From: Actinomycetes bacterium
Lineage (GTDB): Bacteria > Actinomycetota > Acidimicrobiia > Acidimicrobiales > JAKAOS01
Reading direction: 5' to 3'
Assembly: GCA_021790615.1 (NCBI GenBank)
Contig: JAJYGW010000111.1
Location: 1-5,243, forward strand
Length of the DNA stretch: 5,243 bases
Shown here: positions 1 through 5,243 of the stretch, in pieces
Layout: every line of letters starts with the position of its first letter
How positions within the stretch are numbered: the stretch's first letter is position 1
Made by a program: the position numbers and the translations under genes
The notes under the pieces: generated by a model
Database searches by the model: none
Told to the model about the DNA's origin: nothing
What the model saw: only the letters and a program-made list of their open reading frames with translations

Positions 1-794
1 AGGAGCGTCACGCGCGTGTCGCTCCCGGGCGCCAGCTCGACCTCCCGGACGATGGGCTCGAGGGGGTGATCCCTCGGGCCGCCTCCCGCCGGGCTGATCG
101 CGAACCGCACGGCGGCCCGGACGGCAGCACCGCTCCGGTTGGCGACGTCGACCGAGATGGTGAGCTGCGCGTGGCGACGGTCCTCGGAGACTTCCGAGGT
201 GATCCTCGGCCTCGCCAGGCTCACCGCGCCCGTGCGCAGGATCCAGACGTCCCTCCAGATCCCCATGTTGTGGTCGGGGGGCCACACGTTCCAGTCGACC
301 CAACCGATGGAGAGGTCCGTCTTCGGCGTACCGGGATGGACGAGGTAGGCGATCGCGTTGCGACCGGCCCGCACGAGCGGCGTGATGTCGAACGTGTTGG
401 TCGTGTACGCACCCGAGATGACCGTTCGGTCGGCGACTTGAACCCCGTTCACGTACAGGTCGGCCGCGTGGATGATCCCGTCGGAGCGAACGAGCGTCCT
501 CGCCCGGCCCGTGGCCGTGAACGTGGTGCGGAACCACCACGGCACCTCGAAGAGCCCCGGATCGACCTCGTCTCGCACTCGCGTCGACCACTCGACGGCG
601 GAGAAGAGCCCGTTGTGCATGAGCGCCGCCATCACCGTCGAGCGCGGTGGCGCGTCGTGCCATCCGCTCGGCCGGAACCGCGGATCGGAGACGACCGACC
701 CGTCCGGGCCGGCCTGAGCAGACGACCGGACCTGCCACGAGCGCACGCTGGCGGCGGTCGCGGCACCCGCCGCACGCGTCGGGAGATGGGCCAT
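1..794 (-). CDS. GH2 exo-beta-D-glucosaminidase-like protein (N-terminal part, runs off the left edge)
   Basis: The minus strand is open from the window edge to an ATG at 794 and gives 264 codons. The translation reads like the sugar-binding (jelly-roll) domain and the start of the immunoglobulin-like domain of GH2 exo-beta-D-glucosaminidases (CsxA type), which release glucosamine from the non-reducing end of chitosan oligomers. Landmarks are SWQVRSSAQ (19-27), VPWWFRTTF (84-92), GIIHAADLYVNG (106-117) and GWVDWNVWPPDHNMGIWRD (164-182). The two catalytic glutamates of GH2 lie in the TIM barrel, beyond the window, so activity cannot be judged. The start is uncertain: an in-frame GTG at 812 adds six residues, and neither start has a clear Shine-Dalgarno site. 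The N-terminus (MAHLPTRAAGAATAAS) is Ala-rich but has no convincing hydrophobic signal-peptide core. The gene is divergent from the TreT-like gene. Another GH2 specificity, such as a mannosidase, remains possible. Family assignment is firm, substrate moderate. Confidence 0.85.
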   Translation of the reverse strand, partial: MAHLPTRAAGAATAASVRSWQVRSSAQAGPDGSVVSDPRFRPSGWHDAPPRSTVMAALMHNGLFSAVEWSTRVRDEVDPGLFEVPWWFRTTFTATGRARTLVRSDGIIHAADLYVNGVQVADRTVISGAYTTNTFDITPLVRAGRNAIAYLVHPGTPKTDLSIGWVDWNVWPPDHNMGIWRDVWILRTGAVSLARPRITSEVSEDRRHAQLTISVDVANRSGAAVRAAVRFAISPAGGGPRDHPLEPIVREVELAPGSDTRVTL

Positions 795-878
795 GCGCCA
801 GCATCGCCGCACGCCGCACGCGAAATCAACAACTTTCTTTCCAACTGGCCCAGCGCAAGACTTCGGAGGGTGGCAGTT
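795..878. promoter_or_regulatory. Divergent intergenic control region between the GH2 and TreT-like genes
   Basis: These 84 bases must carry the 5' signals for at least one of the two divergent genes. Most of the spacer is GC-rich, with an A/T-richer patch at 823-846. A 7-base unit (gccgcac) is repeated in tandem at 806-812 and 813-819. The spacer contains no TA dinucleotide on either strand, so no actinobacterial TAnnnT -10 element can be placed in it. I could not identify a convincing operator. Its regulatory role is inferred from gene orientation only. Confidence 0.4.
865..870 (+). promoter_or_regulatory. Shine-Dalgarno site that sets the start of the TreT-like gene
   Basis: GGAGGG lies 8 bases before the GTG at 879, a near-ideal spacing. 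It sits too close to the in-frame GTG at 870 to serve it. Upstream in-frame starts at 66 and 786 would run into the divergent GH2 gene and have no such site. This makes 879 the preferred start. Confidence 0.7.
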
Positions 879-2297
879 GTGTCGGACGTGCCCGTGACGC
901 GGTCGTCCTTGAGACGTCTCGGCCTCGTCATCGGAGAGGCGCGTGCGGAGGCGCTCGAAGACGCGGCGCAGCGCGCACGGGCGGAGATGCAGGGCTCGAC
1001 CCTCTGGAACGTGAGCTCCACGGCCGTCGGCGGCGGCGTGGCGGAGATGCTCCGGGTCCTCGTCGGATACATCCTCGATGCCGACATCGAGACCCGCTGG
1101 TGCGTCGTGAGCGGAGATGGCGACTTCTTCGCCACGACGAAGCGCATCCACAACCAGCTCCACGGTTACTCCTTCGGGGAGCACCTCTCCGAGAAGGACG
1201 TGACGACCTACCGCCGGATGACCGAGTCCTACGGCCGTGCACTCGCCGAGCGCGTGAAGCCGCACGACGTGGTCCTCCTGCACGATCCCCAGACCACCGG
1301 CATGGCGCCGCAGCTCGTGGAGCGCGGCGCACACGTGATCTGGCGGTGTCATGTCGGGACCGAGCGGCCGGACGGGAACGCCGAAGCGGCCTGGCAGCTG
1401 CTGCGCCCCTATCTCGAGGTGTGCGAGGCCTTCGTCTTCTCCCTCAGCGCCTACGTGCCGGCGCTGCTGCAAGACAGGGACGTCGTCATCATCCCTCCAT
1501 CCATCGACCCCTTCTCGGCGAAGAACCGGGACCTCACCGACGAGGAGGTGCGAGGCATCCTGGAAGACGCCGGGATCGTCCAGGCGGAGTGCACCCCTCC
1601 CGGCGTGGCCGGCGGCCATCGCCCGCTCGTCAGCCGACCGGCCCGCGTCTTCCGTGAACAAGCGCCCCTCGACGTGCGCACGCCTGCCGTCGTGCAGGTC
1701 TCCCGGTGGGACCGCCTGAAGGACATGCCTGGTGTCATGGAGGGATTCCTCGAGCACGTCCCTTCCGAGTCGCCAGCCCATCTCCTCCTCGTCGGACCGG
1801 ACTCCGCCGGCGTGAGCGACGACCCGGAGGGCGCCGAGGTGTTCCACCAGTGCCGGAGCATGTGGGAGGCCCTCGACGAGGAGAACAGACGGCGCGTCAG
1901 CCTCGTCTGCCTTCCTCTCGACGACGTCGACGAGAACGCTCTCATGGTGAACGCCGTCCAGCGCCATGCCACGGTCGTGGTGCAGAAGAGCCTGGCGGAA
2001 GGTTTCGGGCTGACCGTGGCCGAGGCCATGTGGAAGGGGAGGGCTGTCGTCGCGTCGGGAGTCGGCGGCATCTCGGAGCAGGTCACGGCGGACACCGGCG
2101 TGCTCCTCGGAGACCCCTCGGATCTCGACGCCTACGGAAGGACCCTCAGCAGCCTGCTCGCCGACACCGAACGCATCGGCGCACTCGGCGCGAACGCGCA
2201 CAGACGCGTGCGAGACCACTATCTCGGCGACCGCCACCTGATCCAGTACGGCACGCTCATCACCCGGCTGCGCCTCCGAGCCTCGGGCGCCGGATGA
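879..2297 (+). CDS. Trehalose synthase (TreT)-like GT4 glycosyltransferase
   Basis: A 472-residue GT-B fold enzyme resembling TreT (trehalose glycosyltransferring synthase). That family reversibly joins glucose from an NDP-glucose donor to glucose, forming trehalose; related members are trehalose phosphorylases. The N-terminal acceptor domain shows [16 protein letters not shown] (from 43, with Gly 51-53), HDPQ (135-138), WRCH (155-158) and IIPPSIDP (204-211). The C-terminal donor domain shows [10 protein letters not shown] (273-282), whose Arg276 and Lys281 match the usual phosphate-binding pair, and EGFGLTVAE (374-382), the GT4 E-x7-E motif with Glu374 and Glu382. All key family residues appear intact. 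The stretch between IDP and QVSR is about 60 residues, longer than in compact archaeal TreT. No signal peptide or membrane segment is visible, so it is probably cytoplasmic. The start is GTG 879, chosen for its Shine-Dalgarno site. The acceptor could be a sugar other than glucose; the family is secure, the exact product is not. Confidence 0.85.
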   Translation: MSDVPVTRSSLRRLGLVIGEARAEALEDAAQRARAEMQGSTLWNVSSTAVGGGVAEMLRVLVGYILDADIETRWCVVSGDGDFFATTKRIHNQLHGYSFGEHLSEKDVTTYRRMTESYGRALAERVKPHDVVLLHDPQTTGMAPQLVERGAHVIWRCHVGTERPDGNAEAAWQLLRPYLEVCEAFVFSLSAYVPALLQDRDVVIIPPSIDPFSAKNRDLTDEEVRGILEDAGIVQAECTPPGVAGGHRPLVSRPARVFREQAPLDVRTPAVVQVSRWDRLKDMPGVMEGFLEHVPSESPAHLLLVGPDSAGVSDDPEGAEVFHQCRSMWEALDEENRRRVSLVCLPLDDVDENALMVNAVQRHATVVVQKSLAEGFGLTVAEAMWKGRAVVASGVGGISEQVTADTGVLLGDPSDLDAYGRTLSSLLADTERIGALGANAHRRVRDHYLGDRHLIQYGTLITRLRLRASGAG

Positions 2298-2313
2298 CTC
2301 GGTCGCCAGCCGT

Positions 2314-4704
2314 TCAGATGTCCGCGCCGGCCGCCTCCGGCACGTCGCCGGCGCCCGCGACCGCGAGCCGATCGAACACGGCCGGTGGCTCGCACCAGAG
2401 GGGAGGGGCGCTGCCGCCGGCCTCCTCGATCGCCCGCCACACGCGCTCGGGGGTGCAAGGCATGTCGATGTGCCGGACGCCGAGGTGCGAGACGGCGTCC
2501 ACCACCGCGTTGTGCACCGCAGGGGTCGAGCCGATCGTCCCGGACTCGCCGACGCCCTTCGCACCGAGCGGGTTGCGGGGCGTCGGAGTCTCCGTGTTGG
2601 ACACCTCGACACTCGGGAGCTCGGCGGCGCTCGGCATGGCGTAGTCCGCGAGGCTCGCCGTCAGCGGGTTGCCGGCGGCGTCGAAGAGCACCTCCTCGAA
2701 CAACGCCTGCGCAATTCCCTGGCCGATCCCGCCGTGCTGCTGCCCGGCGACGATGAGCGGGTTGAGGACGCGGCCGCAGTCGTCCACGGCCACGTGGCGG
2801 ATCGGGCGCACGCGACCCGTCTCACCGTCGACCTCGACGACCGAGACATGAGCCCCGAAGGGGAAGGTCGGACCGGACTGCTCGAAGTCCACCTCGGCGA
2901 CGAGGTGGCCCTCGTGATCGGGCCCGGCGCCCGCGAGTCTGGCGACGTCCGCCCACGAGAGCGTCTTCGCAGGCACGCCAGCGACTCCGAGGCGGCCGCC
3001 GTCGTGAAGGACGATGTCTTTCGGGCTCGCCTCGAGCTCCTCGGCAGCGAGCTGCTTTCCCCGCTCCAGCACGTCGTCGGCTGCACGGAGGACGGCGCTG
3101 CCACCGATCTGGAGCGAGCGGGAGCCGCCCGTGCCGCCACCACGCGGCACGGCCGCCGTGTCCGACTGGACGAAACGGATCCGCTCCATCGGGATCCCCA
3201 ATCTGTCCGACACGAGCATCGAGAAGGAGGTCGCGTGCCCCTGGCCGTGTCCCGACGTGCCGACCCGGATGGTGGCCCCGCCGTCGCGATCCACCTCGAC
3301 CGCTCCGAACTCTCCCCCGCCACCGGCGGTGATCTCCACATAGACGCTGACACCGATCCCGAGCAGGTCGGTGTCCCCGCGCTCGCGCCGGTCGGCCTGC
3401 TCGGCACGTAGCTCGTCGTACCGGGCGATGCGGAGCGCCTCGTCGAGCGCCGTCTCATAGGAGCCGTTGTCGTACTCGGTCCCCATGACCGTCCGGTAGG
3501 GCTCTGTGAACTCAGGCAGCAGGTTGCGGCGGCGCAGCTCGACCGGATCGATGCCGAGCTCGTCCGCCGAGATGTCCATCATGCGCTCGAGGAGCTCGGC
3601 GGCCTCCGGGCGCCCGGCGCCGCGGAACGCCCCCATCGGCGTCGTGTTCGTCACCGCGATCGCAACGTCGTAGCGGATCACCGGGATGCGGTACACCCCT
3701 TGCGCCATCATCCTGGTCGGGCCGATCGCGAGCCCCCCGCCGAAGCCCGCATAGGCGCCCGCGTCGCCGATGACCCGGCAGTGCATGCCCGTGATGTGCA
3801 GGTCCTCGTCGAACCCGAGCTCGACCCATTGACGCTGGCCTCGCCCGTGCGGCATCGACACGAGGTTCTCCGAGCGCGACTGCACCCAGCTGACCGGGCG
3901 GCCGAGCTCCCGAGCCGCCGCGATGACGGCTGCATGCTCGGCCCCGAGGCCGGCCTTTCCTCCGAAGGCACCGCCGACGTGCGGCGTGATCACGCGGACC
4001 CGCTCGCGGGCGAGCCCGAAGACGCGGGCGATCGCCCCCTGCGCGCCGTGCGGCATCTGCGTCGAGAGGTAGACCGTGATGTCGCGCTCGTGCTCGTCGT
4101 CCGGCAACGTCCCTGGGACGGCGGCGATCGCGTCGCCCTCCATCGGCACGACCGCGATGCGCTGGTTGGAGAGCCGCGCCCTCACCACGTGGGCGGCGCC
4201 GGCGAGCGGGTCCGGCCCCTCCGGCGCACGCATGCCCGCGACGAGGTTCGTCCCGAGCTCGTCGAACTGCACCGGAGCACCCTCGAAGAGCGCCGCCTCG
4301 ACGTCGACGGCGGCCTCGAGGGGCTCGTAGTCGACGACGACGAGCTCGGCGGCATCGTTCGCCTCGGCGAGGGTCTCGGCCACGACGAGCGCGACGGCCT
4401 CCCCCACGAAACGCACCTTTCCTTCCGCCAGAGCCGGCCTCGCGCACGCGGCGTTCAACACCATGAAGCCGTGGAAGGGCTCGATCCCGAGATCCGCTGC
4501 CGTGAACACGCCGAGGACGCCCGGTGCCGCTCTGGCGTCGTCCGTGTCGATCGAACGGACGGGGGCGTGGGGGAACGGTGAACGGACGAAAGCGGCCCGC
4601 GCGAGGCCGGGCAGGTCGAGGTCCCCGACGAAGACACCGTGGCCGGTGAGGAGCTCGGGGTCCTCGACCCGTCGCACGCTGTTCCCGAGGATGGAGCCGG
4701 GCAT
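2314..4704 (-). CDS. Xanthine dehydrogenase family molybdopterin-binding subunit (CoxL-like, form-II-type loop)
   Basis: A complete 796-residue large subunit of a molybdenum hydroxylase, which normally works with an FAD subunit and a 2Fe-2S subunit. The N-terminus ([19 protein letters not shown]) is typical of the family and is followed by the a/b hammerhead domain. Cofactor-region motifs are GGAFGGK (244-250) and GHGQGH (485-490). The active-site loop is GAFRGAGR (358-365), like the AYRGAGR of form II CoxL proteins and lacking the cysteine of form I CO dehydrogenase (AYxCSFR). The catalytic glutamate is Glu720 in GVGESG. CO oxidation is therefore not supported; an aldehyde or N-heterocycle substrate is as likely. 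In-frame codons extend upstream to an ATG at 4971, but that stretch overlaps the STAS gene and does not resemble the family, so 4704 is the start. No Shine-Dalgarno site precedes it. The gene stands alone between a divergent and a convergent neighbour, so its partner subunits must be encoded elsewhere. Confidence 0.9.
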   Translation of the reverse strand: MPGSILGNSVRRVEDPELLTGHGVFVGDLDLPGLARAAFVRSPFPHAPVRSIDTDDARAAPGVLGVFTAADLGIEPFHGFMVLNAACARPALAEGKVRFVGEAVALVVAETLAEANDAAELVVVDYEPLEAAVDVEAALFEGAPVQFDELGTNLVAGMRAPEGPDPLAGAAHVVRARLSNQRIAVVPMEGDAIAAVPGTLPDDEHERDITVYLSTQMPHGAQGAIARVFGLARERVRVITPHVGGAFGGKAGLGAEHAAVIAAARELGRPVSWVQSRSENLVSMPHGRGQRQWVELGFDEDLHITGMHCRVIGDAGAYAGFGGGLAIGPTRMMAQGVYRIPVIRYDVAIAVTNTTPMGAFRGAGRPEAAELLERMMDISADELGIDPVELRRRNLLPEFTEPYRTVMGTEYDNGSYETALDEALRIARYDELRAEQADRRERGDTDLLGIGVSVYVEITAGGGGEFGAVEVDRDGGATIRVGTSGHGQGHATSFSMLVSDRLGIPMERIRFVQSDTAAVPRGGGTGGSRSLQIGGSAVLRAADDVLERGKQLAAEELEASPKDIVLHDGGRLGVAGVPAKTLSWADVARLAGAGPDHEGHLVAEVDFEQSGPTFPFGAHVSVVEVDGETGRVRPIRHVAVDDCGRVLNPLIVAGQQHGGIGQGIAQALFEEVLFDAAGNPLTASLADYAMPSAAELPSVEVSNTETPTPRNPLGAKGVGESGTIGSTPAVHNAVVDAVSHLGVRHIDMPCTPERVWRAIEEAGGSAPPLWCEPPAVFDRLAVAGAGDVPEAAGADI

Positions 4705-4711
4705 GTTGGCG

Positions 4712-4717
4712 AAGGTA
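4712..4717 (-). promoter_or_regulatory. Candidate -10 element for a leaderless CoxL-like transcript
   Basis: On the minus strand TACCTT fits the TAnnnT -10 consensus and is followed by seven bases and then the ATG at 4704. That spacing would place the transcription start at or next to the A of the start codon. The sequence before the ATG is pyrimidine-rich and has no Shine-Dalgarno match, which agrees with a leaderless mRNA. No good -35 hexamer is visible 16-18 bases further upstream. The call is an inference from spacing. Confidence 0.35.
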
Positions 4718-4831
4718 GCGCGTGGGTGGGGTGGAGGAAGGAATGGACCGAGCCATGGGCGGGTATGTCGCCGGTCGAAGTCCGTTCCGTCAACGGGGCG
4801 CGCAACGGATGGCGGCATGGGTAGGACGTCT

Positions 4832-4840
4832 GAGGAGAGG
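4832..4840 (+). promoter_or_regulatory. Shine-Dalgarno site of the STAS gene
   Basis: GAGGAGAGG ends five bases before the GTG at 4846, which supports that non-ATG codon as the start of the STAS-domain gene. Confidence 0.7.
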
Positions 4841-4845
4841 GTTCC

Positions 4846-5148
4846 GTGCAAGCGGAGGGTCTGTCCTATGAGGTCGTGGACGAGCGGGGCAACCACCTCG
4901 TCTTGCTGCGCGGTGAGCTGGACGTGCTGAACTGCGAGTCCCTCGAACGCGAGCTCGACGACATCGCCCACTCGACGGTGATCGTCGACCTGAGCGGCTT
5001 GACGTTCATCGACGCCGCGGGCATCAACGCGCTCGTGCGCCTCGGGCGGACGCTCGAGTCCCGCAGCGACGAGCTCGTCATCGTCAATGCGAGCAGGTGG
5101 ATCCGGAGGGTGTTCGAGCTTGCCGGGGCGGCGCGCCTGCTGTCCTGA
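4846..5148 (+). CDS. STAS-domain anti-sigma-factor antagonist lacking the phosphorylatable serine
   Basis: A 100-residue single STAS domain of SpoIIAA/RsbV type and size. In that family the unphosphorylated protein binds an anti-sigma factor kinase and frees the sigma factor. The pattern matches the family throughout: LRGELDVLNCESLERELDDI (21-40), VDLSGLTFIDAAGINAL (47-63) and a C-terminal NASRWIRRVFELAGAARLL (81-99). At the phosphorylation site, SpoIIAA has Asp-Ser-Ser-Gly and RsbV has Asp-Ser-Thr-Gly; here it is Asp56-Ala57-Ala58-Gly59. No hydroxyl residue is available there, so the usual kinase switch cannot operate on this site. It may be a constitutive antagonist, a scaffold of a larger complex, or controlled in another way. 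The GTG start is backed by a strong Shine-Dalgarno site. No anti-sigma kinase gene is visible next to it. The protein is probably cytoplasmic. Confidence 0.9.
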   Translation: MQAEGLSYEVVDERGNHLVLLRGELDVLNCESLERELDDIAHSTVIVDLSGLTFIDAAGINALVRLGRTLESRSDELVIVNASRWIRRVFELAGAARLLS

Positions 5149-5177
5149 GGTGCCCGGTATGCCAGGGACAAGACGCC

Positions 5178-5243
5178 TCAGGCCGGTTCACGCCGGACGA
5201 CCACGAGGCAGCAGTTGCCCTCCGGCCGGTCCGCCATCGACCG
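5178..5243 (-). CDS. C-terminal end of a convergent minus-strand gene, possibly a SpoIIE-type phosphatase
   Basis: The minus strand is open from the right edge to a TGA at 5178-5180 and gives 21 residues ending DRPEGNCCLVVVRREPA. A charged turn followed by a short Val/Leu beta strand and a basic tail, directly before the stop, resembles the last strand of PP2C/SpoIIE-type serine phosphatases, which often end in a DD-x-LLVVR-like segment. Such a phosphatase would fit beside a STAS protein. The fragment is too short for a secure family call; a HATPase-type anti-sigma kinase or an unrelated protein is possible. It is convergent with the STAS gene, 29 bases between the stops. Confidence 0.35.
   Translation of the reverse strand, partial: RSMADRPEGNCCLVVVRREPA

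Larger units (their letters stand above)
4705..4845. promoter_or_regulatory. Divergent intergenic region between the CoxL-like and STAS genes
   Basis: This 141-bp spacer must hold the promoters of both divergent genes. Beyond the candidate -10 near the CoxL-like start, it contains short inverted repeats: CCGTT-N5-AACGG at 4782-4796, and an overlapping TCCGTT-N17-AACGGA at 4781-4809. These could form an operator for a dimeric regulator, but the arms are only 5-6 bases and may be chance in GC-rich DNA. No protein-coding gene is evident within it. Confidence 0.35.

Noticed and set aside
66..878. Upstream in-frame extension of the TreT-like gene to an ATG at 66 or 786.
   Set aside because: The extra translation is Arg/Pro-rich and resembles no protein, while the opposite strand encodes a clear GH2 domain. 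A Shine-Dalgarno site supports GTG 879 instead.
2276..2286. CCGAGCCTCGG palindrome at the 3' end of the TreT-like gene as a terminator.
   Set aside because: The stem would be only about four pairs with a three-base loop, lies within the coding sequence and has no U-rich tail.
3626..3636. Reading the CoxL-like protein as a true form I carbon monoxide dehydrogenase.
   Set aside because: The active-site loop reads GAFRGAGR, without the cysteine of the AYxCSFR loop needed for the Mo-Cu centre.
2470..4581. Long plus-strand open frames across the CoxL-like gene (for example 2470-3411 and 3700-4581).
   Set aside because: They are Arg/Asp/Gly-rich, typical shadows in GC-rich DNA, and the minus strand carries conserved cofactor and active-site motifs throughout.
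4761..4766. GGGTAT resembling a SigB/SigF-type -10 element upstream of the STAS gene.
   Set aside because: No GTTT-like -35 element lies at the required distance, so the hexamer alone is weak evidence.
4705..4971. N-terminal extension of the CoxL-like protein to an ATG at 4971.
   Set aside because: It overlaps the well-supported STAS gene on the other strand, and the family's usual N-terminus begins at the 4704 ATG.
5146..5180. TGAGG...CCTCA inverted repeat between the STAS gene and the convergent fragment as a shared terminator.
   Set aside because: The arms are five bases, separated by 25, and are explained largely by the two stop codons they contain.

Overview
The window is a GC-rich (roughly two-thirds G+C), densely coding piece of bacterial chromosome. 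GTG starts, purine-rich Shine-Dalgarno sites, an apparent leaderless start and a STAS regulatory protein beside a CoxL-like hydroxylase all point to an actinomycetote. The lineage cannot be fixed from this sequence, and I see no mobile element, CRISPR array, tRNA or rRNA.

Layout, left to right. Positions 1-794 (minus) hold the N-terminal third or so of a GH2 glycosidase of the exo-beta-D-glucosaminidase (CsxA) type, running off the left edge. An 84-bp divergent spacer separates it from a trehalose-synthase-like (TreT) GT4 glycosyltransferase at 879-2297 (plus). Only 16 bp lie between that gene's stop and the convergent stop of a complete molybdopterin-binding subunit of the xanthine dehydrogenase/CO dehydrogenase large-subunit family (2314-4704, minus). 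A 141-bp divergent spacer then leads to a small STAS-domain anti-sigma-factor antagonist (4846-5148, plus). The last 66 bases hold what looks like the C-terminal end of a convergent minus-strand gene.

How the genes relate. The glycosidase and glycosyltransferase are divergent with a short shared control region, so joint control of sugar hydrolysis and disaccharide turnover is plausible but unproven. The CoxL-like gene is flanked by a divergent and a convergent gene, so it cannot share an operon with its usual FAD and iron-sulfur subunits. The STAS protein is the one clear regulatory gene; its usual phosphorylatable serine is replaced by alanine.

Nothing here amounts to a demonstrably new system. 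The points most worth a second look are the serine-less STAS protein, the orphan form-II-like CoxL gene with a probable leaderless start, and the GH2/TreT pairing.
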